Of a stretch of DNA of 64,000 nucleotides, positions 43,126 to 51,938 are shown in pieces. The notes beneath the pieces are model-generated. The model was not told the origin of the DNA. It was given only the letters and a program-made list of their open reading frames with translations, and searched no databases. The first letter of the stretch is position 1. Each line of letters starts with the position of its first letter. The stretch is taken from the NCBI GenBank assembly GCA_022495995.1, contig JAFEMH010002594.1:186001-250000 (forward strand). The letters run 5' to 3'. The DNA is from Adenophora triphylla var. japonica (taxonomy: Eukaryota > Streptophyta > Magnoliopsida > Asterales > Campanulaceae). Made by a program: the position numbers and the translations under genes.

Positions 43126-43290
43126 CTCGGCCGAGCAACACCAAAGACTCGGCCGAGCAACCCTCAACCCCTAAACCCTAAAAGGGTTGCTCGGCCGAAC
43201 AGCACCAAAGACTCTACGAGCAACCTCAGAAACCCTAAACCCTAAAAGGGTTGCTCGGCCGAGCAACACCAAGGACTCGGCCGAGCATAT
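43126..43290. repeat. Right subterminal palindrome array of the hAT element
   Basis: Perfect CTCGGCCGAG at 43126-43135, 43148-43157, 43254-43263 and 43276-43285, with imperfect copies near 43190 and 43211. Pairs are spaced 22 bases by the word CAACACCAAAGA. Between pairs lies AAACCCTAAAAGGGTT, with a plant telomere-like CCCTAAACCCTAAA. Confidence 0.9.
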
Positions 43291-43824
43291 CCAAACCGTC
43301 AAACCGGAGGTTAACCGGATAACCGTTAAAACCGTGAACCGCCTAAACCGTAACCGGTCTAGCCGGTTAGGCGGTTCGGTTCCGGTTGGGGTTTTCAAGG
43401 TTTGTAACCGCCGGTTGAAAACCGGCTAACCGACGGTTTTTGGAACCGGCCACGTCTAACGGTTGGTATTCGGTTGGTACGGTTGGTATTAGACATATAC
43501 CAAATGTATACAAGCATCTAAACCATTAGTAGAAGCTAGCCTCTCCATCCCAAACTCAGTGTCCATTTTTCAATAAAATTTACTTCATTCACCTTTGCCA
43601 ACATCATGAACAATGTTTAAATGTGGTACTGAACCCCCATTCAGATGCATTTGCTAGTAAATAAGCCTAGAAGGTTACTCCCTAAATTTTCGAGAAACAA
43701 AACTGCAAGCACAACAGTTTGAAATGCTATATAAAATCAATAGTAACAGGATTCAAATAGTACAAATTAAAAGTACAAAATCAGATAAGAAGGCAAAAAT
43801 AGGGAAAGAAGATGGGAAACATAC

Positions 43825-44083
43825 TTTCGATTTTGAACGGTGCTGCAAGTGTAATCGATGAGCTGAACCACAGAACCTATACGAACTTGTCCCGTCTTGA
43901 CTCGATCATTGAGCTGAGTCGCGAGCATTGCGTGGCCGAGAAACTAAGCATCGTAGAGCAAAACACTCGCAGTTCTTGAGATTTACCGATCAATTTGATA
44001 TCTAAGACCTGTAGCAACGGTTTCGAATCCACGTCTCCGGCAATTATGGCCGATATCGAGTTCGCCGTCAAATTGACCGGCAT
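43825..44083 (-). pseudogene. Captured first exon of host RPA1 (RPA70 N-terminal domain)
   Basis: From the ATG at 44083 the minus strand reads MPVNLTANSISAIIAGDVDS, then KPLLQVLDIKLIGKSQE. After a one-base frame change and one stop it continues AMLATQLNDRVKTGQVRIGS and VVQLIDYTCSTVQNRK. This is the N-terminal OB domain of plant replication protein A large subunit (RPA1/RPA70). The exon ends at a GTATGT splice donor (43824-43819), and intron-like DNA follows, so the capture was at DNA level. Sequence upstream of the ATG looks like host 5' UTR. The frameshift and stop show it is not a working gene. Confidence 0.9.
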
Positions 44084-44549
44084 TGTGAGGGGATAGAAGG
44101 AAGATCGCGATGAGTGTGTGAGATCTGGAAATGTGATTGGGAATTAGGGTTAGATTTTTTTTAATTTTTTTTATATGTATATAATAATATATATTTTATA
44201 TTTTTTTAAAAAAATAAGTCGGTATTTCGGTATACCAACCGATTTCACTTCTATATATCACGTACCAACCATTTTCACTAATTGGTACGGTACTATCGTA
44301 CCGAAAGTTCGGTATGTCGATTTCACTGATTTCACTGTACCGATTACAATTGGTACAATTGGTATATGGATTAATTGATACGAAAGAGTACCATTTGCCA
44401 GCCGCCCTAGTAGTAACTTCATCTTAACAAACCATGAAGTACAAAAGTTACTTTTATTACGGAGAATCTGGTAGGGTCATGATTGATTGAGGGAGGGAAC
44501 AACCAAATAATTACATTACGATGTTTAGGAGAGCAGGGCAGGGTAGGCT

Positions 44550-46344
44550 TAGAAGCGGATCCACGTAGGAATGAGTAAGGACGTTATTCATTTTAAAGTT
44601 GAAGTAGAGACTTGTTGTCTTGGTCTGCCTAGCTGGTGAATAGAGATTTTTCTAACCTAGGTGTTCTGTGTTCAAATCTCAGTAAGTGTTTTGTTTTTTT
44701 CTTTTCTCAATCTGTTAAAAACCCAATGTTTGTCTCATTTCATTCTTTCTTTTAAAAACCATCTTCAATTGTATGTCTCATTTCATTCCTTCTTTTAAAA
44801 ACCATCTTCAATTGTACAAATTGTACTGTATATAAAATATAATCCCTCCGACAAAATGAATATCCATTTTTCATTTAGAAAAACTTTAAAAATGTAAGTT
44901 TTTGCAAATTTTTACTAACAAAGGTGTATGCAAATGGTTGCTAATTTAGGGGTGTAAGTGGTTCGGTTCAAATCGCGATTCAGAATCGAATCAAACCAAA
45001 TCACGTGGTTTAGTTTGATTTTCAAGCAATAGTGGTTTGGTTCGATTTCAAAAATTGTCAAACCGTGTGGTTCGGTTTGGTTTGCAGTCTGCAGTCTGGA
45101 TCCCCAAATCACGGTTCGAGACCGCGAGACCGAACCACAAAATCGAACCGACAAATCAAACCACCAAACCGTTCAATATTAACCGTAAATATGCATATCT
45201 TTCATCTTCACCTCACATTTAGATTTGAAAAACCCTAATTCTATTCATGGATTTTAGCCCATACCTTTTTTCTTTTGGTTAATCTTCTTACAAGTACTCA
45301 AATGATAAGTTGTTATCATAAACATTGAAGCACAATTTCAAGTTGTGTTTAAATGCTGAATCTCTTATATATGTTATGTCTGAAAAATTCAAACAAACAT
45401 GACAATGAATTGTGTAGTCTGAAATCATGTTTTAATTAATGGTTTAAACAATGTTCTATTTCATGGTTTGATACGTGGTTTGAATTGTGGTTTAAACCGC
45501 GGTACGAACCGTAAATTCAAATCGCGGTTTGAACCAAACCGAACCAAACCACGACAGTTTGATTTGGTTCAGTTTGAATTTTTTCATGGTTCGATTCGGT
45601 TTGAGATTTTTTCAAATCGATGACTAGTGGTTCGGTCCGTAAATTGGCTCAAACTGAATCAAACCGAACCATTTACACCCCTAGTTGCTATCGACTTTCT
45701 AAATTTCGAATTTTTAAAGTACTCATAGTGAAAAATATTGGTAAAAAAATATTTAGGGAAAGTTTTTGACAAAAAGGTCATTTATTTTGGGATTAAATTT
45801 TCCTAAAAAATAGTCATTTATTTTTGGACGGAGGCAGTAGTATTAATAAGATGAAAATATTAAAATTGATTTAAATTTTATTCTTTTTATTTTGTTTAAG
45901 AATAAGAGTAAGGGAGTTCTAATTATATAAATAATAATGAAATAAATTATAGACTATGCTAACTAAAAATTACAAAATGTGGAAAATACTTTATTTCAAC
46001 TCAAAAAATTTATTTCATGAAGTGCTTAAAACTTATAGACAAATTACATACATATTCGTAATAATAATAAAAAAAAAAATACAATGAAAGATAGTAAATT
46101 TTACATATATTTGAAGTGATTGAGAAAATTTAATAATTATAGAGGGGCCGCAAAAGTTCCTAGTAATTGTTACATTAATAATGTTTAAATTACGATGCAT
46201 TTAAAAAAACATCTCACATTTATCATGCCATTTTCTTTTATAAATTTAATATTAGAAAATAAAATAAAGGTAATTAATTTGAATAATGTCGCAGTAGAAT
46301 TTATTTTTAGCTCCCACTGATCACAACTCCTGGATCCGCCACTA
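44550..46344. mobile_element. hAT-like element with a nested hAT-like MITE
   Basis: It starts TAGAAGCGGATCCACG and ends CTGGATCCGCCACTA, with an imperfect 8-bp duplication GGTAGGCT (44542-44549) and AATAGGCT (46345-46352). A tRNA-like stretch (TGGTCTGCCTAGCTGGT ... GTTCAAATCTC) is near 44619-44683. The middle holds another hAT-like MITE (44945-45683). No transposase gene seen. Confidence 0.65.
44945..45683. mobile_element. hAT-like MITE with TAGGGGTGTAA ends
   Basis: Left TAGGGGTGTAAGTGGTTCGG and right GAACCATTTACACCCCTA are inverted ends. The duplication is GTTGCTAA (44937-44944) and GTTGCTAT (45684-45691), seven of eight. The interior is rich in GGTTCGGTT/AACCGAACC words. Confidence 0.82.
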
Positions 46345-46575
46345 AATAGGCTCGATTGGAGGGTTCAAATTCCAATATCCCAAAAAAAAAAAAAATCACA
46401 CTTTTTAATTAAAATTTCATACAAATTTAGGTCAAAAGTCTTTTATATACTCAAGCATTATTTGTTGTTTATTACATAGTCACTCACTCAGTATAAAATT
46501 AAATTTCCGTACAAGTTGAAGAATTTGGCACTGTTTCTGCCACTGCCAACTCATGCAAGTTTTCGTAATTTTATA
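46345..46575. other. Short AT-rich spacer, no gene
   Basis: A homopolymer A tract near 46381 and no ORF that can be supported. Confidence 0.5.
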
Positions 46576-46856
46576 CTCCCTCCGTTTCCGTCATTGTGAA
46601 CCATTTTTTCGGGCACAATAATTAAAAAATATTATTAAGATAATGAAAATATGTGGTAGAAAATGAAGAGAGAAAATGAGTGAAGTTAATAGTAGGTTGC
46701 TTGAATAAATTGTATGGTAAAAAATGAAGAGAGAGAATGAGTGGGTGGGGTATGGTGAATATAAAATAATAAATTTGTTTCCATTTTGGGTAGTTTGCAT
46801 TTACGTAGGACGGACCAAAATGGAAATAAGTTTGCATTCACGTGGGACGGAGGGAG
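46576..46856. mobile_element. Stowaway-like MITE
   Basis: It starts CTCCCTCCGTTTCCGTCA and ends CACGTGGGACGGAGGGAG, with TA at 46574-46575 and 46857-46858. Subterminal GAGAGAATGAGTG words match the other copies in the window. Confidence 0.9.
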
Positions 46857-46914
46857 TATTTTGTTGTTCAATAAATAAGATGATTTTGAATTTGGTGGGA
46901 CTCTAGACTAAACA

Positions 46915-47483
46915 TAGACGTTTCCATTTGGTTAATCGGATCGGCAAATTGATTGATTTTTAATTGATCAAAACCGGTCAACTGATTTAATTGTAACCGA
47001 TTTTTTCAAGGTTCAATTTTGATTGGTGTATTTCAAAAATCGTGAACCGCCGGTTTTGAACCGCCGATTTTATGTTCGACCGAGTCATGAGAGTTGCTCG
47101 GTCGAGCAAGACATTTTCCAGTAAGTCTTTACCATTTAACGGTCATGCTCGGTCGAGTCATATGAGTTGCTCGATCGAGGGGGTCATTTTCCAGTGTATT
47201 TAACCGGTCATGCCTCATGTTCGGCCGAGTCATATGAGTTGCTCGGTCGAGCAGAACGCCAGAAATTAAAAAAAAAAAGGTATGCTCGACCGAGCAATAC
47301 CAAAGACTCGGCCGAGCAGATTCAAACCGGATAAATTGGAGGTTAACCGGAAAATCGTTAAAATCGTATAACCGTAACCGGTTTAGCCGATTATCCGATT
47401 CGATTTCGGTTGATGATTTTTGAGGTTGAAAATCGACGGTTTCAACCGGCTAACCGCCGATTCAATCGAACCGGCCACCTCTA
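46915..47483. mobile_element. Deletion derivative of the palindromic hAT family
   Basis: It starts TAGACGTTTCCATTTGG and ends CCGGCCACCTCTA, matching the termini of the 39738-43458 element. It lacks transposase but keeps the palindrome modules: CTCGGCCGAG, CTCGGTCGAG, CTCGATCGAG and CTCGACCGAG versions joined by GTCATATGAGTTG. A clean 8-bp duplication is not visible; GGACTC occurs on both sides. Confidence 0.82.
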
Positions 47484-47910
47484 GGACTCGTATTTACAAA
47501 AACGATTTCAAACACACGAAGTGGGGAAAGGCGGATGTGGTCGAGCTCCCACCGCTAAGACCGCTTGTTGTTGCAGCTGACGGTGGCAAGAGCAGTGTCG
47601 GATCCCAAGATCAAACCAATGACAAATTTACTTACGAGAATCGTTGGTAAAACATTTTTAATAGCAAATATCGTTGTTCCAAAATTAATAATAGGGATTT
47701 TTTTATTATACATTTTTGAGATAGCAGGGGTATAAATAAATGGATTAACTTTTCTTAGTGTTAGTAGTAATTTCTTAAAATAAATAGACTTAATTTTTAA
47801 TAAGTAAATGTTCAATTTGAGGATAAAGTAATTTATTTTATTTTATGTGTCACTAAAAACTGTAATGTCGAAAATGAAATTTTTTAATACTTAATAAATA
47901 ATGAGACATA
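47484..47910. other. Intergenic DNA, no gene supported
   Basis: A short fragment near 47520-47650 has balanced composition but no domain or intron structure. The remainder is AT-rich. Confidence 0.5.
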
Positions 47911-48203
47911 CTCCCTCCGTCCCATTTTAGTGGAACTTATTTCTCTTTTGATCCGTTCCAGATTAGTGTGAACTGTCAAAAATGACAAAGAATCTTTACT
48001 ATTTCACCCACTCATTCTCTCTCCTACTTTACTTTTACACTCACAACACCAATTAACTTACTATTCCCCACACTCATTCTCTCTCCTATTTAATTTTTCA
48101 TACTCACAAGTCACAAACACCTCCTCTACCTATTTCTCTCTTCTACTTTTCCTTAATTCTTGTGCCATAATTTTTGGTCCACACTAAAAGGGGACGGAGG
48201 GAG
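47911..48203. mobile_element. Stowaway-like MITE
   Basis: It starts CTCCCTCCGTCCCATTTTAG and ends CACTAAAAGGGGACGGAGGGAG, read with TA at 47909-47910 and 48204-48205. It is 293 bp. Confidence 0.9.
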
Positions 48204-48323
48204 TACTTGTTATACTTGAGCAATCATTTATTTCTTTACCATTTATTATTCCATTTATTTATTTATTTTTCGCATTTATAATATTTTAATATTATATATT
48301 TTCTTTTATTTTTTTAAATATTA

Positions 48324-48618
48324 TTCCCTCCGTTCCACGTTAGTGGACACTTATTTATTTTTTCGTCCGTCTCACGTGATTGGAGACTTTTCAAAGTGGC
48401 AAAGTTTTTATAATATTCCTCTCACTCATTTTTCCTCCTACTTTTTTTTTATACTCACAACATCAATTAATTTATTATTACTCTCACTCATTTTATTTTT
48501 AATTTTATTTTTCATAATCACAAATAAATTTTTTCACTAATTTTCTGTCCTACTTTTTATAATTTTTATTCTTAATTTTTTAATATTCACTGACATTAAA
48601 CGGATTAAACGGAGGGAG
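48324..48618. mobile_element. Stowaway-like MITE, diverged
   Basis: It starts TTCCCTCCGTTCCACGTTAG and ends GATTAAACGGAGGGAG, with TA at 48322-48323 and 48619-48620. Confidence 0.82.
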
Positions 48619-48897
48619 TATGTAATTTGAGATGCGACAGACGAATATTTAGTGACTCTATTCTATGTTCCGAGTAAAATAAAATAAGGGTTTCATTTTT
48701 CCAAAGTTGGAATGATTTTGTTTTTTGTTGAGTGAGACAGACGGAGAGCAGTCACTAAGTAGAGAGCCTTTTTCTTTCTTTCTTTCTTTTCGTTTCTAAT
48801 TTTCAAGACAATTCGATATATCGTCATAATTAGCCTACCTCCAATTTAATTATCTTTTCCGTTCCCTCCAATCGTACGGACAGACAGGGGATATCCA

Positions 48898-49033
48898 GAA
48901 TTGCTTCTTCTCCCTTGTTGCTGTTGCTTTTTTTTTTTTTTTTCTGTATTTAATATTTCACAAATGGATTTTGTATGAAAATATATAAGTGATATAAGTG
49001 TTGTAAATATGAAAACTGAGTTAGCAGAGAGAA
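48898..49033. repeat. Direct repeat, copy 1 (empty MITE site)
   Basis: A segment from AATTGCTTCTTCT through TTGCTGTTGC, a T tract and TTTAATATTTCACAAATGG to GAGTTAGCAGAGAGAA. The same segment recurs at 49381-49806 with a MITE inserted at the TA. Confidence 0.88.
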
Positions 49034-49380
49034 ATGGCGGAGGTAAATCGCGGGATGTACCCTATGCAGCCAGGGTGGCAGCACCCCCTTATACTCCTGG
49101 CCCCAAGGAAGCCCTCCTACAAGGCATTTACACTCTTACAACACCAAATGGCTGCTCCAGCTGCTCCTGCCGAGACAATTACATCACTTTCACAACACCA
49201 AATGGTTGCTCCAGTGCTCCTGCCAAGATTTGAACTCCCCACACTGAGGTTGCAAGCCCAGCAGTGCTACTTCTTTAACTGCACGAATGTGCCCCGAGGG
49301 ACTCCTAAAGACCCTGAAATCAAATATAGGAATTAAATCACAAAAATTCCCCTTGGGGGAATCGAACCAGATCAATCCAC
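49034..49380 (-). mobile_element. Possible tRNA-derived SINE, minus strand
   Basis: The minus strand holds GGTTCGATTCCCCC near 49360 and GAGTTCAAATCTTGG near 49235, both like pol III box B, followed by a short internal duplication around CCATTTGGTGTTGT. Borders and a poly-A or T tail are not clear, so this is tentative. Confidence 0.4.
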
Positions 49381-49806
49381 AATTGCTTCTTCTGCATTGT
49401 TGCTGTTGCTTTTTTTTTTTTTTTGGTTGTATTTAATACTCCCTCCGTCCCACGTAACTGTGGACCTACTTTTTGGATGTGAGAATTAAGAAAAAGTAGG
49501 AGAGAGAAATAGGTCGAGGAGGTGTTTGTGAGTATGAAAAATTAAATATGAGAAAGAATGAGTGGGAAGAATAGTTAGGAGAGAGAATGTTGTGAGTGTA
49601 AAAGTAAAGTAGGAGAGAGAATGAGTGGTGGAATAGTGAACATTCTTTGCCATTTTTGACAGTCCACACTGATGTGGGACGTCCCAAAAAGGAAAAAAAT
49701 ACACACTCACGTGGGACGGAGGGAGTATTTCACAAATGGATTTTGTATGAAAATATATACTAGTGATATAAGTGTTGTAAATATGAAAACTGAGTTAGCA
49801 AAGAGA
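49381..49806. repeat. Direct repeat, copy 2 (filled MITE site)
   Basis: Same segment as 48898-49033 but interrupted by the MITE at 49439-49725. Outside the MITE the two copies differ by few bases. Confidence 0.88.
49439..49725. mobile_element. Stowaway-like MITE with proven empty site
   Basis: It starts CTCCCTCCGTCCCACGTAAC and ends CACGTGGGACGGAGGGAG, with TA at 49437-49438 and 49726-49727. The uninterrupted sequence TTTAATATTTCAC is present in the neighbouring repeat copy (near 48948-48960), giving the pre-insertion state. Confidence 0.95.
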
Positions 49807-49860
49807 AGGTTGGTAGGAAATAGTAAGTTGATTAATATTGTTAATGTAAAAGTAAAGTAA

Positions 49861-51022
49861 GGCTCCGTTTGTTTCGACGTAAAACATTTTCCGGAAAACG
49901 TTTTCTGTAAAATGTTTTCCTGTAAAATGTTTTCCTGTAAAATGTTTTACGGAGGTAGAGCGTAAAATGTTTTACGGAGGAAGGGTGTAAAATGTTTTCG
50001 GGTGTTTGGTAAAATGACTCATATTTCACAAGGTGGCCTACCCCACCCCCCACCCACCCCCTCAAATTTTTTTTTGTAACCGCCCCACCCACCCCCTGCC
50101 TACCCCACCCTCCTACCCCCCCACCCCCCCCCCCAAAATTTTTTTTTTTTTTTGTAATCGCCCCACCCACCCCCTGCCTACCCCACCCCCACCCCCCCCC
50201 CCCCAATTTTTTTTTTTGTAATCTCCCCACCCTCCCCCTGCCTACCCCCCCCCCCCACCCCCCAAATTTTTTTTTTAATCGCCCCACCCACCCCCTGCCT
50301 ACCCCACCCCCCCACCCTCCCCCCCAAATTTTTTTTTTGTAATCTCCCCACCCACCCCCCCAATTTTTTTTTTTGTAATCGCCCCACCCACCCTCCACCC
50401 ACCACCCCCCCCCAATTTTTTTTTGTAATCGCCCCACCCACCTCGCTACCCCACCCCCAAAAAAAAAAATTTTTTTTTTGGGGGGACAGGTGGGTGGGGC
50501 GATTAAAAAAATTTTTTTTTGGGGTGGGGGGTGGGCAAAGCGAGGTGGGTGAGGGCGATTACAAAAAAAAATATTTGGGGGGGGGGGGTGAGTGAGGGTG
50601 GAGAGGCGAGGGGGTGGGTGGGGCGATTACAAAAAAAAAATAATAAAAAATTAGGGGGGGTTGGGGTGGGGGGTACGGGGGTGGGTGGGGCAATTACAAA
50701 AAAAAATTTTTTTTTTGGGGGGTGGGTGGGTGGGGGGGGGGGGGGGGGTAGGCAGGGGGTGGTTGTACCGGGCGTAATATGAGTTGTACATTAAGGCCTC
50801 CATTTTTCGGAAAATGTTTTACTTATCACAAGGTCAGTAGGTCGTTTTACTTAGAAAGGGCGTAAAATGTTTTCCGGAAAACGTTTTACTTAGGCAACCA
50901 AACAGCGGAAAACGAGTTATTTTCCGGAAAACATTTTCCGGGGGCTAACCAAACGGCGTAAAACGAGTTATTTTCCGGAAAACGTTTTCCGAAAAATGTT
51001 TTACGGCCAAACAAACGGAGCC
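49861..51022. mobile_element. Tourist-like (PIF/Harbinger) element with G/C-rich inverted arms
   Basis: It starts GGCTCCGTTTGTTTCG and ends CCAAACAAACGGAGCC, flanked by TAA (49858-49860 and 51023-51025). A TAA/TTA duplication with GGCTCCGTTTGTTT-like ends fits Tourist. Subterminal GTAAAATGTTTTCC words repeat on both sides. The centre (50033-50762) is a C-rich array on the left and its G-rich inverse on the right. No transposase is encoded. Confidence 0.85.
50033..50762. repeat. Inverted C-rich/G-rich minisatellite arms
   Basis: The left arm (to about 50460) repeats GTAATCGCCCCACCCACCCC then CTGCCTACCCC, a C run and a T run. After the A/T-rich turn near 50458-50480, the right arm repeats the complement (GGTGGGTGGGGCGATTAC, G runs). 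Runs of four or more G recur many times on one strand. Confidence 0.92.
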
Positions 51023-51025
51023 TAA

Positions 51026-51220
51026 GAGAGAGAATAATGGTAAAAATTATTTGTCAATTTAGGAAAGTGAAATCTTATACGTGAGACCCAAAATGGCAAA
51101 AATGAAATCTTATAAGCACGAAGGAAGGAAGGAAGTACACACTTTCTAAAATCAAAATATTTTTATATCAATTGAACTCATATATCATACACAACAATTA
51201 TTATTTTCTACCATACTTTC
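51026..51220. other. Remnant of a Stowaway-like MITE, no gene
   Basis: The GAGAGAGAATAATGG word joins to the GTAAAAGTAAAG before 49858, so the Tourist element landed inside an older MITE-like sequence. Confidence 0.5.
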
Positions 51221-51909
51221 TGTTAGTATTTACAAAGCAGCAAGTTTCATGTCCTGCCCATGGAACTCACTGCCCTTCCATGGCCTGTCCATGGAACTCT
51301 CAGCATTACCCATGGAACCTGGTGTCCTCCTTTTAGAATAAGTCATGGATAATTTTGTGAGTGAAACTGTAAATGTATAGCTTTGTAAATATTAGAAGAG
51401 AATGAATCTCACATTGGTTAGAAATAAAACTTGGATAAATATTCAATGACCAAGATTTTTAATCTCAAGTTTTATTTCATTTTCATTTGTTATTTTCTGT
51501 AGCAGTTTTATTTTGAAATAAAACTAATTAGTCAGTGTAAATGGAAATGTATGTTTTTTAGAATTCAAATTTTAAAGGCTTTGAATTCAAAAGTCATATC
51601 TTTTGAATAGTAACTGAAATGATACCTTTATATCTATATATATGCAGGCTTATTACAAGAAATATACACAGGAAAACTCTCTTATACTCTCATTCTCATT
51701 AACCATTCTTTCAAAGTTCTAGAGGAAGAATCTTCAGGTTTTGCTGCCTGAAAATTCTTGTACATCTCGCTGTATCCTAGAGGTGATTTGCCTTAATCCC
51801 TGCAGCAAATTAGTGGGGGCAAATTACACCTTAAGGACAGTGTTTAATCTCACGCAGCGAGACATAAATCTGATTTCTATTCTCTGTCTAAAGTCACTTT
51901 GGCCTAACA
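51221..51909 (+). repeat. 5' LTR of a Ty1/copia element
   Basis: It starts TGTTAGTATTTAC and ends GGCCTAACA (6-bp inverted ends TGTTAG/CTAACA), 689 bp. A TATATCTATATATATGC stretch near 51630 may be the promoter. No canonical primer site follows. The second LTR is absent, so the right border rests on the terminal motif alone. Confidence 0.65.
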
Positions 51910-51926
51910 ATCTTAAGGTGTAATTT
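51821..51926. repeat. 15-bp perfect inverted repeat around the LTR end
   Basis: AAATTACACCTTAAG at 51821-51835 is complementary to CTTAAGGTGTAATTT at 51912-51926, enclosing 76 bases that include the LTR 3' terminus. Confidence 0.9.
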
Positions 51927-51938
51927 TCAAACGTGAAG

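Larger units (their letters stand above)
39738..43458 (+). mobile_element. hAT transposon nested in the outer element
   Basis: It starts TAGACGTGTCC and ends GGCCACGTCTA (inverted ends with one mismatch). A perfect 8-bp duplication ACGGTTGG is at 39730-39737 and 43459-43466. Length is 3721 bp. It contains a broken hAT transposase (40376-42586) and arrays of the palindrome CTCGGCCGAG near both ends, as expected of transposase-binding subterminal repeats. AACCGG/CCGGTT words fill the outermost 150 bp on each side. Confidence 0.95.
39606..44409. mobile_element. hAT-type element carrying a second hAT element and a captured RPA1 exon
   Basis: It starts TAGGGGTGGTTCGGTTGG and ends CAGCCGCCCTA, flanked by the perfect 8-bp duplication GTAGTAAC (39598-39605 and 44410-44417). 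Its own DNA is 39606-39737 and 43467-44409, about 1.1 kb, with subterminal words such as GGTATACC and GGTACGG. It encodes no transposase of its own. A segment on the minus strand (43825-44083) comes from a host RPA1 gene. Confidence 0.92.

Noticed and set aside
45032..45238. Small ORFs rich in Asn, Arg and Pro near 45.1 kb
   Set aside because: They come from GGTTCGGTT/AACCGAACC subterminal repeats of a hAT-like MITE.
47420..47650. A possible host gene fragment near 47.5 kb
   Set aside because: Better base balance than the surroundings, but no recognisable domain. The start overlaps the hAT derivative.
49841..50782. Glycine- and proline-rich ORFs in the Tourist element core
   Set aside because: They read the G/C-run minisatellite. 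No real protein features.
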